DNA of 64,000 nucleotides from Symsagittifera roscoffensis (Eukaryota > Xenacoelomorpha > Acoela > Convolutidae). Numbering within the stretch: the first letter of the stretch is position 1; each line of letters starts with the position of its first letter. The translations under genes were made by a program, and so were the position numbers. Positions 31,201-41,953 of the stretch are shown here, piece after piece. A model generated the notes under the pieces. That model ran no database searches. It was not told the origin of the DNA and saw nothing but the letters and a program-made list of their open reading frames with translations. The DNA lies in the NCBI RefSeq assembly GCF_963678635.1, contig NC_087067.1, forward strand, positions 12,808,844 to 12,872,843, read 5' to 3'.

Positions 31201-34200
31201 TCAGGCGATGCTCAGGTAGTACTTCTTGTGAAGATGCACCATTATCTCGGTTTCTGCAAAGACCACATGTAGGATAGCATACAATTCCCTCGAGCTCAGT
31301 TTGCCCCTGTTTGGGTCGTACACCGGCATCGAGACCTCCACTATTCCTCTTTCAATCATGAAGTCACGTAGTCTTGTCAGTGCCAATATCACGTGTTCGG
31401 GATCAATTATGTTTCTGTCGTTGACTCTCGTTACTAGGAAGCAGAGGTATTTGCCCGGGACTTGTGCCACTGACGGTGGAAGCGCCGCTATGCCTCCCAG
31501 TCCTGGCCTCTGTCTGAACAGAAACTCTACGTTCTGGTACTCTCTTTTGAAGTCAGCCTCCAATCTTGATTTGAAACTCATGTCCGCCGTGATGCAGATC
31601 GCGCTGGTCCTGTTTGACAGGATGAAGTCGCTATCCGTTATCATGATGTTCTCTGAGTATTCATTGGGTATTTCGAATTTCGTTTTGAAATTCCTTCCTA
31701 TGGTAGGCTCTTGTTCTTCTTCCTCCAGTTCCAATCCGCTTGTTTCCCTCACTTCCTTGAGCTTCTTTATCATCAAATTTTCGGTGTGGGTAAGTCCTAC
31801 CCCCACTCCCCGGACAAAAATATTTATCGACGTCCCCGTCGATGTAGTCGGGTCTGAATTGTCCTTGGGGATGTCCAGTGGCCTGTCTGTTGCTGTCCAT
31901 CCGAAAAGAGGGTCCTCTGTCTTCATGTAATTTGCTGCTGATACATCGATTTGCTGAATGCTTTGTCCTTCGCGGCTCTCGTCTTTGACCTCACGCATCC
32001 ACTCTAGAATCCTCAAGTTCGTGTTCTCCCTCCTTTCTATTTCACTCTGCTCGAGATCCGTCTCCAATTCTGGCGTCGAGTAATCATCCTGCGGATAATG
32101 TCCACCATCGTCAATCACTTGCCATTCCTCTTCGGCCTCCAGTTCGCCTGCGCTTAGTAGTTCATCGCCCAACTTGTCTGGCTGTATCTTATCGATCAAG
32201 AAGTCATCCCCGTACCTATTGTACCTCATACCTGTTCGTTTACGATTGCCCGTCCTGGTTTCCGGTGGTGTTGGTCGATCCGGTTCCATCCACTTCGGTA
32301 CCTCGTTTTGCTCGGGATCGTTCCAGTCTTCTTCTACAAATGAACCTGCATCCGACTCCACTTCTATCTTTTCGTTGTCGTCCAAACTCAAGTTCTCATT
32401 ACCATCATTTTTCTCTCTAGTGCCTTTCTCATTCACTTCGCACGCTGGTTCCACCACCAGGTACTCAAGACCTTCCATGTCTTTTGGCAGGCACCAGTCC
32501 TCCGGAGACGGAATGTGAGGCTTCAGATTTTCGTAATGTGCTGCTCGCCCTGTACTCAAGCGATAGAACCTTCCTTGTTGATGTACTTCCGTAATCATGA
32601 ACGGTCCTCTCCATTTCTTGAGTAGTTTCTTTGTTCCCTTGGGCGGTATGACATTTTGGAAAACCCACACGTATTGGCCCACTTCGTATGGCTTTGCTCT
32701 TAGTATCTTTTCGTCATATTTCTTGCGTTGCCTCATTTGCGCTTGCGCCGTGTTTCTCCGACATAGCTCGTTTAGCTCTTGTTGTCTTTTGATCGCTTCC
32801 TTCACGTATGCTTGAGGTGACGTCCTCTTCCCCTCGTACTCCGGGTAGAAGAATGTTAGAGGCATTGCCCTTTCCCTGCCTGTCAACATCATGAAAGGAC
32901 TGATACCCGTCGTTGAGTGCTGAGTACTATTATAGGCTCCTACTACTTGTGGCAGGTATTTGTCCCAGTCCGTCATGTATCTCGAGCAGTACACCCTGAG
33001 CATGTTGACCAGTGTCCTGTTCTGTCTCTCTACCAACCCATTGGTCTGTGGATGATAGGTCGTCGAGTGTGCTTGAGCAATGTGTGATCTCTTCATCAAT
33101 TCTTTTGTCAAGTCCCCCACAAAAGCCTTGCCGTTGTCTGACTGGAAAGTCATTGGACAACCATATCGCGATATCCAATGCGTTATCAGGTGATCACATG
33201 TCTCCTCTGCTGAGGCTGTCTGGCACGGAACCGCTTCCGCCAACTTGGTGAAGTGATCTATTATAACTAGTATTTGGTTATAACCCGACTCCGTCATGCA
33301 GATTTTCTGATGGTCTATCTGCACCACTTCATTGAATTCCGAACTCTCGACAGACTTGAGGGGAAACTTCATCTTCCTTGGGTCTTTTACTTGAAGGCAT
33401 GCTAGGCAGGCATTCACCCACCTCTCGCAAGCTTTTCTCATTCCCGGCCAGTCAAACCTGTGAAGTATCCTTTGTTGTACTTTATCTATCCCCTGATGGC
33501 CCATCTGGTCGTGTGATCTGAAAAGCACTTCCGTTTGGTACAGTTGTGGTAGTATGATGAGGTTGTGTTTGTGTAATATTTTTTCCTCATCTCTTCTCTT
33601 GCACGCTACCACCCCTTCAGCTGTGTGATAAAGTAAATCTCTCTTTTCTTTGTAGAACTGGCTCAAGATCTTGTAGCTGTCTTCCTCAAGTTCCCCCTTC
33701 TCCTTGACTCCCGAATGGATCCATTTGGAGAGGTTACTTGTCATTTTGTCATTCTTCTGGGCCCTTATTAGGTCAGACAGCCTGTATCTCGCCTTAACGT
33801 GCTCCTTTAGCGCCATGATCTGTCCATTCATTTCACCAGGGTTGTGGATGTCATCGCTCAGCTTCACACATATCATCCTTTTCACGATTTTCATGTCGTC
33901 TTCTGGTACCAGATTCGTTCTGACGTTTGAGTTGCACGATAGTTCCCTTAGTGGTTTTCTTGAAACTGCTATTTTCTCGAGCTCTTCACCACCTCGTACC
34001 TCTTGTATTTCCAGATTGTACGTCCCTGAAGATGGATCCGTCTGTAATTCCCTGTCGTGCTGTCTTATCTTCTCTTCCGCCAGTATCATGCATAGACTGT
34101 CTTGGTCTTCGCTGCTCTCATCCGAGTCTTCATCCCATTCTTCACGCTCCCCGGACAATTTCCCTTCTCCGGTTTCGTCTTCTTCCATGAATCTGGACCA

Positions 34201-37200
34201 CTCCCCGGACTCTTGATCTAGTCCCAGGTGTTCAACTTCTTCTCTGAATGTTACTTTCTTATCCCTGACTTTTGTCTGTTCCAGAATTTTTTCGGGGATT
34301 TTTTCAACTAGTGATCGCACAACTTCCTTGCTATCAGTGATGCTTCCTTTTGGGACGTCAGTATTGTTCACTGTTTCTTCTCTCCGAAGTATGGTTAGTT
34401 CCGGTGCCTCCTGACCTTTCCCTTGGATCACGGGCTTGTCATCTGATAGTTTCTCAAGCAACCTCATTAAGTCTTCATCTATTCGGACCGTTCCCTCCTC
34501 TACCAGGATGAGATCATAACCTTTTGCCTTAAGTGTTTCCCTCACGATCTTGGACTTGAGCATTATTCCTATCGGAATCCCTCTGCTTTTCTTCAAGATG
34601 GTCTTTTCAAGAGGCTCTTTCGGCAATTCGGGATGATCTTCAATCGGTTTGCCTGATTTGTCCAGCCATCTCGTGAGTGGAAGACTGTCGTACGTTTCTT
34701 TGTCCATAAAGGAGAAGCCGTCTTTGATCTCAGGTCTGTCCGCCTCTCTTTGTTCTTGCCTCTCGTAGAACTCCGTCTTCTTACTCAAGCTGTCAGCATT
34801 TTGATGTTTATCTCGTGTTCTGTGCTCAATTATCATGTTGTATCCATCCAAGCGAACTATCCACCTCCCAATATAGCTCTGGTCCATTGAGTACGTTTTC
34901 AGCCAGCTTAGTGCTCGGTTGTCGACTCGCAGCTTGAAGGGCTCACTGCCTAAGTATGCTCTGTATTTTTCGACAAAGGTGACCACCGCGAACATCTCTG
35001 CTTTCGGTGCTCCGTACTTCATTTCTGTGTCACTTAGGACCTTGCTCCCGTATGCTATTGGTCTCAAGACTGTCTTCCCATTCCATTCTTGTTCTTGATG
35101 GAGAATCCCAGAAATAGCGACTACTGATGCATCCGTGTCTAGCACGTACATCCCTTTCTCAGTCGGCATACCCAGTACTGGTGCCTCACACAGCTCTTTC
35201 TTTATTCTCTGGAATGACTCTTCTGCCGCGTTGTTCCACGTGAACTTCTTGCCCTTATGTCTCATTAATTGTTGCATCGGGTATACTTTGTCCGCATATC
35301 CCTTGATGAATTCTCTATAATAGTTGGCGAAACCCAGGAAGCTCATCAGCTGGTGTTCCGTCTTCGGTGATTTCCAGGTTAGGACTGCTTCCACGGCGTC
35401 TGGGTCAGGTCTGATACCGTGTTTATCTACCATCCTGCCCAAGTATTTGATCGAGTCCTTGAGTATCTCGCACTTTGATGGTTTACACTTCAGCCCCGAT
35501 CTTTTCATGCACGCGAACACCTCGTCAAGCCTCTCGATGTGGTCTTCTAGTGTTGGCGTTGCTATTACCACGTCGTCCACGTAGCACATTACCAGGTTGC
35601 CGTACTTCTTCGTCACGCCTATCAACGCGTGTGCCATCAGCCGCTGAAACGTGGCTGTTGCATTGCAGAGTCCAAACGGCATCCTTTTCCATTGAAACAG
35701 ACCCAACTCACAGGCGAACCCTGTCTTGTCCCTGTCTTGCTTCCTTAATGGTACCTGCCAAAAGGCCGAGCCTAAATCAAGAGTCGTAAAAAATTTCGCA
35801 TCACCTAACTTCGAGAGGCTCTCATCAATTCTAGGTATGGGATAGGCATCCTTCACCGTGACGGAGTTCAGGTATCGAAAGTCACAACAAAACCTTAACT
35901 GGTCGCCTTTCTTTTTGACCATCACTACTCCACACGCCCACGGTGACTTGGATGGTTCTATCATGTCATACTCTAGTAACGTTTCGATTTCTTTTCTACA
36001 CGCGTCCGATTTGTGTGGGGTCATGCGCCTCGCCCCCTCCCTGTGTGGTACCGCGTTTTCCTCAAGTTCAATTTCATGTTCAACAAAATTACAACACCCG
36101 ATATCCGCCTTATGCCTTGAAAAGACCTCCTCGTTTCGCTCTAGTACGTCCTTGATAGCTTCGAGCTGTTCATCTTTCAGTTTGCCCCTTAAATGTTCAA
36201 TCTCCGGCAGAACCGGTTTATCAATTTGCATTTCATCTAGTGTGGGTCGCTCTGGAAAGTTCGAACAGCTCGAAAGCCCATCGTCCGTTTCTGACTTAAG
36301 TGATTTGATAAGACCTGAAGAATCTTTTATTCTCTGCAATCGTCTCAAGATACAAATTTTGTCCCTGTGGTTGGGACAATCAACAACTTCATTTTGTTTT
36401 GAGTTTTCAATTGTTTCATATCGAGTTTTAACCGGTAAAGCATATCCCAGCTTCCTCCCTCTCTGTATCGTGATCGGTATATCAAGGGTATTCAACAAGA
36501 CACTGACGCAGAGGCCGCTCTTCGTTATCGAAAATGATCTTCCTAAAACAGCAGCGCTTTGACTATTGGGATTCGGAACTATACACACTTGCTTGTTGTC
36601 ACTTAGTTCATTATAATTTTTCATCCTCAAGCTTACGATTGCCGCTTCATTAGCTTTTAACCTCACTCTCCTACTCAAGAATACCGGTGCTTTGTTTTCA
36701 TTCGCCATTATTAAATTTACCGGTTTGATTGCGTACCTCCTATCCGGGTTCCGTATCCTGAACATTGCATTATTTAGATCAATCGTTACGTCGAAATTCC
36801 TGATGAAGTCTCTGCCCAAAATGAATTGGTCAGATTCATCTAGGTTTTCTACCACGATGAAGCTCATCCACAGGTTACGTTCCCCCAAATTGAGGGCTAT
36901 TATCGGCGTCCTGCCCAGCACCCGTAGGGCCCCTTTGTTTGCAGCTGACAGCCGTATTCTCGAGTCTATCAAGTCACCTTTGTCAAAGCCCATCTTTTCC
37001 CATGTTTCGATTGGTATGACGCTCAAGACTGCTCCCGTGTCAAGTAATCCACGCAACTGAGTCTTTTTGCCATTTATGTCTAGCACGTGCCCTGTCACGT
37101 CTGCTTCCGTCCCGATGTGCATTGCATCTTCTTCAAGCATGGCACAGTGTCCGATCGATCTTACTTTCAACTCTTCTTTCCCTACATAGATTTGTCCAAT

Positions 37201-40008
37201 TAGGTCTTCGTCGCATGTTATCATCGTCTTGGTATAGATGTTGATTCCATCTATATTTAGCATGACCTCGTGTGGACCATAAGCTTCAGTGTACCTATTA
37301 TCAACACGTACCGATTTGCTGCCCCCTCTCGTGAGTAGTGCCCTGAGCGCTCTAGAAGTCGTTTGTGGACTTATTCCACTCAAGTAGTCTGCATACACGT
37401 CAATGTGCATTATCGTCTGGTCGCTCGGCTCGCTCAAGTTTCTGGTTACCTCGTGTCCGCCCACTGTGATTATCGACATTATTCTTGCTCCGATTTTCGA
37501 TATTCCAAAAGGTTTACCTGTCACCATTTTCACGGTGTTACAATTCCCGGTCTTCATTGAGCCCGTTCTAGCCTCTGGTATTGAGTTCGATCCGGTTAAT
37601 GCTCCGTTAAAATTCTGTCTTTCGATCTCCAACTTTAGTCGTTGCTCTATTTCTTTCGCAGCCAGATCTTGTTTCACTTTGGCAATTGCTTCCGTCGCCG
37701 CTTTCTCATAATTTATCTCTAGAGAGCTTCCGGCCGCGGACTCTAACGCACCACTAACATGTGTAACAGCTTTCACTGTCTTCGTCGGCAATTCGGTGTT
37801 TGGTGCCCCCAAGTTCCTAGATTCAAACTCGTTTTGCCTGTTCCGCTGATTCTGCACCGCCGCTAATGCCAACTTATGTTTGGGGTGATTCTGGTCCTTG
37901 ACCGCTTCCCAGAACAAGGGACAATCCATTCTGAAGTGCCCCTCCTGGTTACAGAAGAAGCATCTGGCGCCTATCTTGATGATCAAGCCATTATAGTACT
38001 CGTGTTCCTCCATCTGGCTCATATCCTCTTCATCCGGTGCATAACCTAGGCTCTTCATGCCTTGTTTGTACGTTGTGCAGTCAGCCACATGATGATCCGC
38101 TGACCCGCAGTTCGCGCATGATCTGCGCTTGTCCATGTCATCTCTAGGTTTGTACCATGATGACCTCTGGGGTTGGCTTCCCCCTTGCGTGTTCCTGTTT
38201 TCGGAATATGAGTACTTCTTAGGTTTCATCAGCATGTATTCTCTTGATTTCTGTCTCATTTCTTCTGGGGTGGGTGCGCTGTCCTTCGACAATGTGTAGT
38301 ATGTTGCTAACATTGTCCTTAAGTCATCACTTTTCACCCCATCGATGAACTTCGAGGCAATGCTAAAGTTCCGTCTATTTGTCGACTCCTCTGGGTCACT
38401 CCTCCTTCTCAAGCTCTCGAGGTCATCTAGGAACCGATCTATTGACTCGTCGTCCCTCTGCCTTCTCTTTTCAAATCGCATCATCGCTTGGTGACCCTTC
38501 ATGCCTGACCCGAATCGATTCAGCAATATCTCGAAGATCTTGTCCGCGGTGTCACGTTCTTCCTCCTTCTTTGCGACCACGCATTTTAATGCCGTTCCTT
38601 CCAAGTTGCTCAGTATGGCTGTACATGCTTGTCTTTCGTCACTCAAGTTGTCTTGTTCTAGATGTAATCTCATCACTTCCACCCAAGTGTCAATGCATCC
38701 ATCGGAGTCGTCCTTGAATTCTTTTGGCTTCTTGAATGTCTTTCTTGATTTTCCCTCTCTCCTGTCGCTCGAGTCAGTGTTCCTCGTGGCGAAGGCCTCT
38801 AGAGTCCTGTTCATCATCTCCCAAGTGCTGGCCCATGTCATAGCATCCGGTCCTGTGTTGCTGTTAGCTGTTGAATCTCCCGGAGCAGTCGTTGTATTCG
38901 ACGTTCCATTCTTCATTATTGTTTTCGCAGCTGTTGGTGCTATGCTTATCGCATCCCTGGTTAAGGGCAACGGTGTCGATTGCCGTTTGTTCCTTTGTGG
39001 TTCTACAAAGTCGACTCTGGTGCCTTGCGTACGATCCGCTGCCGGTCTTTCTTGTGGAGTAGAACCTCTCAAGATTGCATCCAACTTCGCCTGTATTGCA
39101 CACGAACTCTCGGCTTGACTCTTGCTCATTGTGTCCATTCTCCTTTCCAGGCTCCCTAATTGGCTGTTGACATCATCATAACGGTTCTTCAACTGTTGCA
39201 TGTCTGTTTTGATGTTCTTTTCTCGTTCTTCATTGGTGGCTTCTACCTTATCTGACATTTCCTTGAGTCTCTCATCTGTTGCCTTAGCTAGGTTAAAATA
39301 ACTGTCTAGATACTCGTGCTTGTTGTATCTTATCTCCTTTTTTATCACCTCTCTGTCTTCTTCACTGTTCTTAAGTCTTTTGTCGATCTGATTTAATTTC
39401 GCCAACAAGTCGCCCAGCTCAATGGTAGTCTCTTCATGGTCAGCCGTGAGTTTCTCTTCGGCCGTAGCCTCTGCTTTAGCTTGTTCCTCATTCTGGCCGG
39501 TTTCTGTCGTTTTCGTGCTCACTGTACCAAATGTTCGTGCTCTTTCTGCTTTTGGTTCTTCAGTCACGTTTTCTTTCGTTTTTATTCCGAACATTATTCC
39601 CAATTTTTCCGTAAAAGATGTCCTCTTTACTTGAGAGTCTTCTTTCACCGTTTCTTCGGTGTTGCCTATTGCATCTTCCGCGTCATCTATCGGTGAGAAC
39701 TCTATGGGTTTCTGGTTCGGTTCCTCTGCATTGGGCATTGGAGTTGACTCTGTCGCCATCTTCCTTGTTTCATCCACACTTTGATCGGGTGTCTCTAGAT
39801 CAATCTCGATGGTGGGTTCTACTCGCTCCCCTTCCGTGCCCTCTTTCGCCCTGTTGTCCGCTGTACTCCTTGTGCTGACCATGTTAACTGAAAAGTTCGT
39901 CTTCGTTATCTTTGGGCCCGTTGATGTCGTTCCGCGCAGCGATGAATTATATTTCGTGTTTGATCCACTTGACCTTTTTTCGAGCACCGGTACCCTACTC
40001 CGCCTCAT
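31201..40008 (-). CDS. Gag-Pol polyprotein of the giant element (2935 aa)
   Basis: Gag and Pol are one continuous frame with no frameshift or stop. Order by approximate residue: charged, coiled N-terminus (1-400); capsid of Retrotrans_gag type (430-600); CCHC knuckles near 628 and 683; aspartic protease LLDTGA near 990; RT (1350-1540) with YVDD near 1474; RNase H (DTDAS near 1622, HQNADSLSK near 1733). Then comes a 400-residue acidic linker; integrase with HHCC near 2170-2200 and DDE (IDHQK near 2228, QSDNGKAF near 2290, NGLVERQN near 2324); GPF near 2468; an acidic tail; and a macrodomain-like C-terminus (2800-2930). All catalytic motifs are intact. It copies the RNA genome into DNA and integrates it. 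The first ATG was chosen; an alternative is Met 43 (MVSTRST). The linkers and C-terminal domain make it about twice the usual length. Confidence 0.95.
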   Translation of the reverse strand: MRRSRVPVLEKRSSGSNTKYNSSLRGTTSTGPKITKTNFSVNMVSTRSTADNRAKEGTEGERVEPTIEIDLETPDQSVDETRKMATESTPMPNAEEPNQKPIEFSPIDDAEDAIGNTEETVKEDSQVKRTSFTEKLGIMFGIKTKENVTEEPKAERARTFGTVSTKTTETGQNEEQAKAEATAEEKLTADHEETTIELGDLLAKLNQIDKRLKNSEEDREVIKKEIRYNKHEYLDSYFNLAKATDERLKEMSDKVEATNEEREKNIKTDMQQLKNRYDDVNSQLGSLERRMDTMSKSQAESSCAIQAKLDAILRGSTPQERPAADRTQGTRVDFVEPQRNKRQSTPLPLTRDAISIAPTAAKTIMKNGTSNTTTAPGDSTANSNTGPDAMTWASTWEMMNRTLEAFATRNTDSSDRREGKSRKTFKKPKEFKDDSDGCIDTWVEVMRLHLEQDNLSDERQACTAILSNLEGTALKCVVAKKEEERDTADKIFEILLNRFGSGMKGHQAMMRFEKRRQRDDESIDRFLDDLESLRRRSDPEESTNRRNFSIASKFIDGVKSDDLRTMLATYYTLSKDSAPTPEEMRQKSREYMLMKPKKYSYSENRNTQGGSQPQRSSWYKPRDDMDKRRSCANCGSADHHVADCTTYKQGMKSLGYAPDEEDMSQMEEHEYYNGLIIKIGARCFFCNQEGHFRMDCPLFWEAVKDQNHPKHKLALAAVQNQRNRQNEFESRNLGAPNTELPTKTVKAVTHVSGALESAAGSSLEINYEKAATEAIAKVKQDLAAKEIEQRLKLEIERQNFNGALTGSNSIPEARTGSMKTGNCNTVKMVTGKPFGISKIGARIMSIITVGGHEVTRNLSEPSDQTIMHIDVYADYLSGISPQTTSRALRALLTRGGSKSVRVDNRYTEAYGPHEVMLNIDGINIYTKTMITCDEDLIGQIYVGKEELKVRSIGHCAMLEEDAMHIGTEADVTGHVLDINGKKTQLRGLLDTGAVLSVIPIETWEKMGFDKGDLIDSRIRLSAANKGALRVLGRTPIIALNLGERNLWMSFIVVENLDESDQFILGRDFIRNFDVTIDLNNAMFRIRNPDRRYAIKPVNLIMANENKAPVFLSRRVRLKANEAAIVSLRMKNYNELSDNKQVCIVPNPNSQSAAVLGRSFSITKSGLCVSVLLNTLDIPITIQRGRKLGYALPVKTRYETIENSKQNEVVDCPNHRDKICILRRLQRIKDSSGLIKSLKSETDDGLSSCSNFPERPTLDEMQIDKPVLPEIEHLRGKLKDEQLEAIKDVLERNEEVFSRHKADIGCCNFVEHEIELEENAVPHREGARRMTPHKSDACRKEIETLLEYDMIEPSKSPWACGVVMVKKKGDQLRFCCDFRYLNSVTVKDAYPIPRIDESLSKLGDAKFFTTLDLGSAFWQVPLRKQDRDKTGFACELGLFQWKRMPFGLCNATATFQRLMAHALIGVTKKYGNLVMCYVDDVVIATPTLEDHIERLDEVFACMKRSGLKCKPSKCEILKDSIKYLGRMVDKHGIRPDPDAVEAVLTWKSPKTEHQLMSFLGFANYYREFIKGYADKVYPMQQLMRHKGKKFTWNNAAEESFQRIKKELCEAPVLGMPTEKGMYVLDTDASVVAISGILHQEQEWNGKTVLRPIAYGSKVLSDTEMKYGAPKAEMFAVVTFVEKYRAYLGSEPFKLRVDNRALSWLKTYSMDQSYIGRWIVRLDGYNMIIEHRTRDKHQNADSLSKKTEFYERQEQREADRPEIKDGFSFMDKETYDSLPLTRWLDKSGKPIEDHPELPKEPLEKTILKKSRGIPIGIMLKSKIVRETLKAKGYDLILVEEGTVRIDEDLMRLLEKLSDDKPVIQGKGQEAPELTILRREETVNNTDVPKGSITDSKEVVRSLVEKIPEKILEQTKVRDKKVTFREEVEHLGLDQESGEWSRFMEEDETGEGKLSGEREEWDEDSDESSEDQDSLCMILAEEKIRQHDRELQTDPSSGTYNLEIQEVRGGEELEKIAVSRKPLRELSCNSNVRTNLVPEDDMKIVKRMICVKLSDDIHNPGEMNGQIMALKEHVKARYRLSDLIRAQKNDKMTSNLSKWIHSGVKEKGELEEDSYKILSQFYKEKRDLLYHTAEGVVACKRRDEEKILHKHNLIILPQLYQTEVLFRSHDQMGHQGIDKVQQRILHRFDWPGMRKACERWVNACLACLQVKDPRKMKFPLKSVESSEFNEVVQIDHQKICMTESGYNQILVIIDHFTKLAEAVPCQTASAEETCDHLITHWISRYGCPMTFQSDNGKAFVGDLTKELMKRSHIAQAHSTTYHPQTNGLVERQNRTLVNMLRVYCSRYMTDWDKYLPQVVGAYNSTQHSTTGISPFMMLTGRERAMPLTFFYPEYEGKRTSPQAYVKEAIKRQQELNELCRRNTAQAQMRQRKKYDEKILRAKPYEVGQYVWVFQNVIPPKGTKKLLKKWRGPFMITEVHQQGRFYRLSTGRAAHYENLKPHIPSPEDWCLPKDMEGLEYLVVEPACEVNEKGTREKNDGNENLSLDDNEKIEVESDAGSFVEEDWNDPEQNEVPKWMEPDRPTPPETRTGNRKRTGMRYNRYGDDFLIDKIQPDKLGDELLSAGELEAEEEWQVIDDGGHYPQDDYSTPELETDLEQSEIERRENTNLRILEWMREVKDESREGQSIQQIDVSAANYMKTEDPLFGWTATDRPLDIPKDNSDPTTSTGTSINIFVRGVGVGLTHTENLMIKKLKEVRETSGLELEEEEQEPTIGRNFKTKFEIPNEYSENIMITDSDFILSNRTSAICITADMSFKSRLEADFKREYQNVEFLFRQRPGLGGIAALPPSVAQVPGKYLCFLVTRVNDRNIIDPEHVILALTRLRDFMIERGIVEVSMPVYDPNRGKLSSRELYAILHVVFAETEIMVHLHKKYYLSIA
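31210..31630 (-). other. Macrodomain-like C-terminal domain of Pol
   Basis: The last 130 residues of Gag-Pol follow the layout of OARD1/TARG1-type macrodomains. A strand-loop AICITADMSFKSRLEADFKR matches their A-h-C-I-S-x-D-x-x-M...FK segment. GKYLCFLVTRVNDR matches the Y-I-Y-Y-L-I-T-K strand. Then come ILALTRLRDFMIERGIVEVSMPVYDPNRGKL, laid out like the family's helix plus S-M-P-x-x-x-x-G-L, and a last helix and strand AILHVVFAETEIMVHL. Family members bind ADP-ribose and remove it from proteins or metabolites. Ligand-loop residues are partly changed (D-P-N-R-G in place of I-G-C-G), so activity is uncertain. The domain is also present in copy 1 (about 8840-9240). Confidence 0.6.
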
Positions 40009-40247
40009 TATTTCTATTTACAACTGCTTCTATTTACAATTTTATTATATACACGATTCTATTCTAAGGGTAAAAAAAATATTTTTTGTGGTAACAAATT
40101 CTGTACAACGTGTTAAAAACCTTATCCAATTCTCTTTCTAAAACCTCCGAAAAATTTTCCTTAATTTGGTCTTAACCCTACCTATTTCGATTTGTCTTAT
40201 TCTGTCTTAAAACGCACTTGTTGTAATTTGACTTCAATTTCTATACC

Positions 40248-40995
40248 GTCCCAAGACTATTCGTCACTATCACAGTACTCTCCGTTAGTGTCCTAAGACC
40301 CTTGTACCAAGACCACTGTTCCAAGACTACTGTCCCAAGACTAGTGTCCCAAGACTACTGTCCCAAGACCAGTGTCCCAAGGCTAGTGTCCCAAGACTAC
40401 TGTCCCAAGGCTAGTGTCCCAAGGCTAGTGTCCCAAGACTACTGTCCCAAGACTAGTGTCCCAAGGCTAGTGTCCCAAGACTACTGTCCCAAGACTAGTG
40501 TCCCAAGGGTAGTGTCCCAAGACCAGTGTCCCAAGGCTGGTGTCCCAAGACTAGTGTCCCAAGACTAGTGTCCCAAGGGTAGTGTCCCAAGACCAGTGTC
40601 CCAAGGCTGGTGTCCCAAGACTAGTGTCCCAAGACCACTGTCCCAAGACTGTCCCAAGACCACTGTCCCAAGACCCTGTCCCAAGACCACTGTCCCAAGA
40701 CCCCTGTCCCAAGACCCTGTCCCAAGACCACTGTCCCAAGACCCTGTCCCAAGACCCTGTCCCAAGACCCTGTCCCAAGACCACTGTCCCAAGACCACTG
40801 TCCCAAGACCCTGTCCCAAGACCACTGTCCCAAGACCCTGTCCCAAGACCCTGTCCCAAGACCACTGTCCCAAGACCACTGTCCCAAGACCCTGCCCCAA
40901 GACCACTGTCCCAAGACCCTGTCCCAAGACCACTGTCCCAAGACCCTGTCCCAAGACCACTATCCCAAGACTGCTCTGTCCCAAGACTTCTTCGG
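40248..40995 (-). repeat. Minisatellite of 13-14-bp units in the retroelement leader
   Basis: About 50 tandem units of GTCCCAAGACTACT and variants (AGACTAGT, AGGCTAGT, AGACCACT, AGACCCT). The left half is rich in 14-bp CTAGT/CTACT units and the right half in 14-bp ACCACT alternating with 13-bp ACCCT units. Edge units are degenerate. The array is open in several frames on both strands simply because it is repetitive. Confidence 0.95.
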
Positions 40996-41830
40996 TCTTG
41001 TCCCAATACTCGTCACGGAGTGTCTTCCTCGTTGTAGGGTCTTCTTGAACCACCGTACCTTGTACCACCACTCAAGCTCTAGTAAAATTTTCCCAAAAAC
41101 CCTCTCTTAAAAGCCAAATGCTGACCCCCCTCTTCTTTTTGGTTGTTTCTATTTCAATGTAGGTGCGCAGGTATCTTGTGATCACCTGTTCGTATAAAAC
41201 CAAACACAAATCCTCAATAAAATGCAACAAAAATTTTAAGTAAGAAAAATAATAAAAACAGAAAAATGAGCCCACCTAAAATTTAAAGGTGACCAATGTC
41301 TACCTTTCGTCTAAAAAAAATGTCTGGTACCTAATTGCCACGCGTTTTCCTCCCCCCACTAGTGATCTTATGGGGTATCACAAAAGCTGTCTATATCCGG
41401 TCCCCCCTACCAAACCAACCAGCGTACCAGTCTTAACTCGAGTTGAATTTTGGATCTCCACCTAATATTACCAACGCGTGTTAATTTCTAATGTAACTAA
41501 GTCAACGATGTCGACTAATTAGTTACTCTAATTTCCCCCTTTTTACAATTTACAACCGCCAACCTCTAACTTAACCAGTCCCCCTTCTAACCTCCCCCCT
41601 TTCTAGCCCCCCTTCTTAAGCCTAAAAATTACTTTAAGCGCCGGGTGCTAAACCTCTCAAGAGAAAACCGTAGACCTGTTTCCAGGCCTGCTCAAGTAAA
41701 AACGTTCCTCAAAACTGGGGGATTTCGCTTATCCAATTTTACACTTATCTCCTATAATGTAATGTGGATTCTAACGATACCCGTTCTGCCCAACTTGAGA
41801 ACTCGAGAATTGCCAAATCCTTCTTGGCTG

Positions 41831-41953
41831 CTTTCCCACTCGACTGGTCACCTGTTCCAGTCCAGTCTCCTATTGGTTCAGCTCAAGTGTCCCTGAACCA
41901 CTTTCCCACTCGGCTGGTCACCTCTTCCAGTCAAGTCTCCTATTGGTCCAGCT
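41831..41953. repeat. 70-bp-period direct repeat in the leader
   Basis: Two copies, about 90% alike, starting CTTTCCCACTCG at 41831 and 41901. The second copy is truncated after about 53 bp. Confidence 0.75.

Noticed and set aside
40248-40995. CRISPR-like array
   Set aside because: Units are contiguous with no unique spacers, and the context is a eukaryotic retroelement leader.
40302-41071. Several frames of 88-168 codons on both strands in the leader
   Set aside because: They are translations of the 13-14-bp minisatellite, open in multiple frames on both strands, with no other coding evidence.
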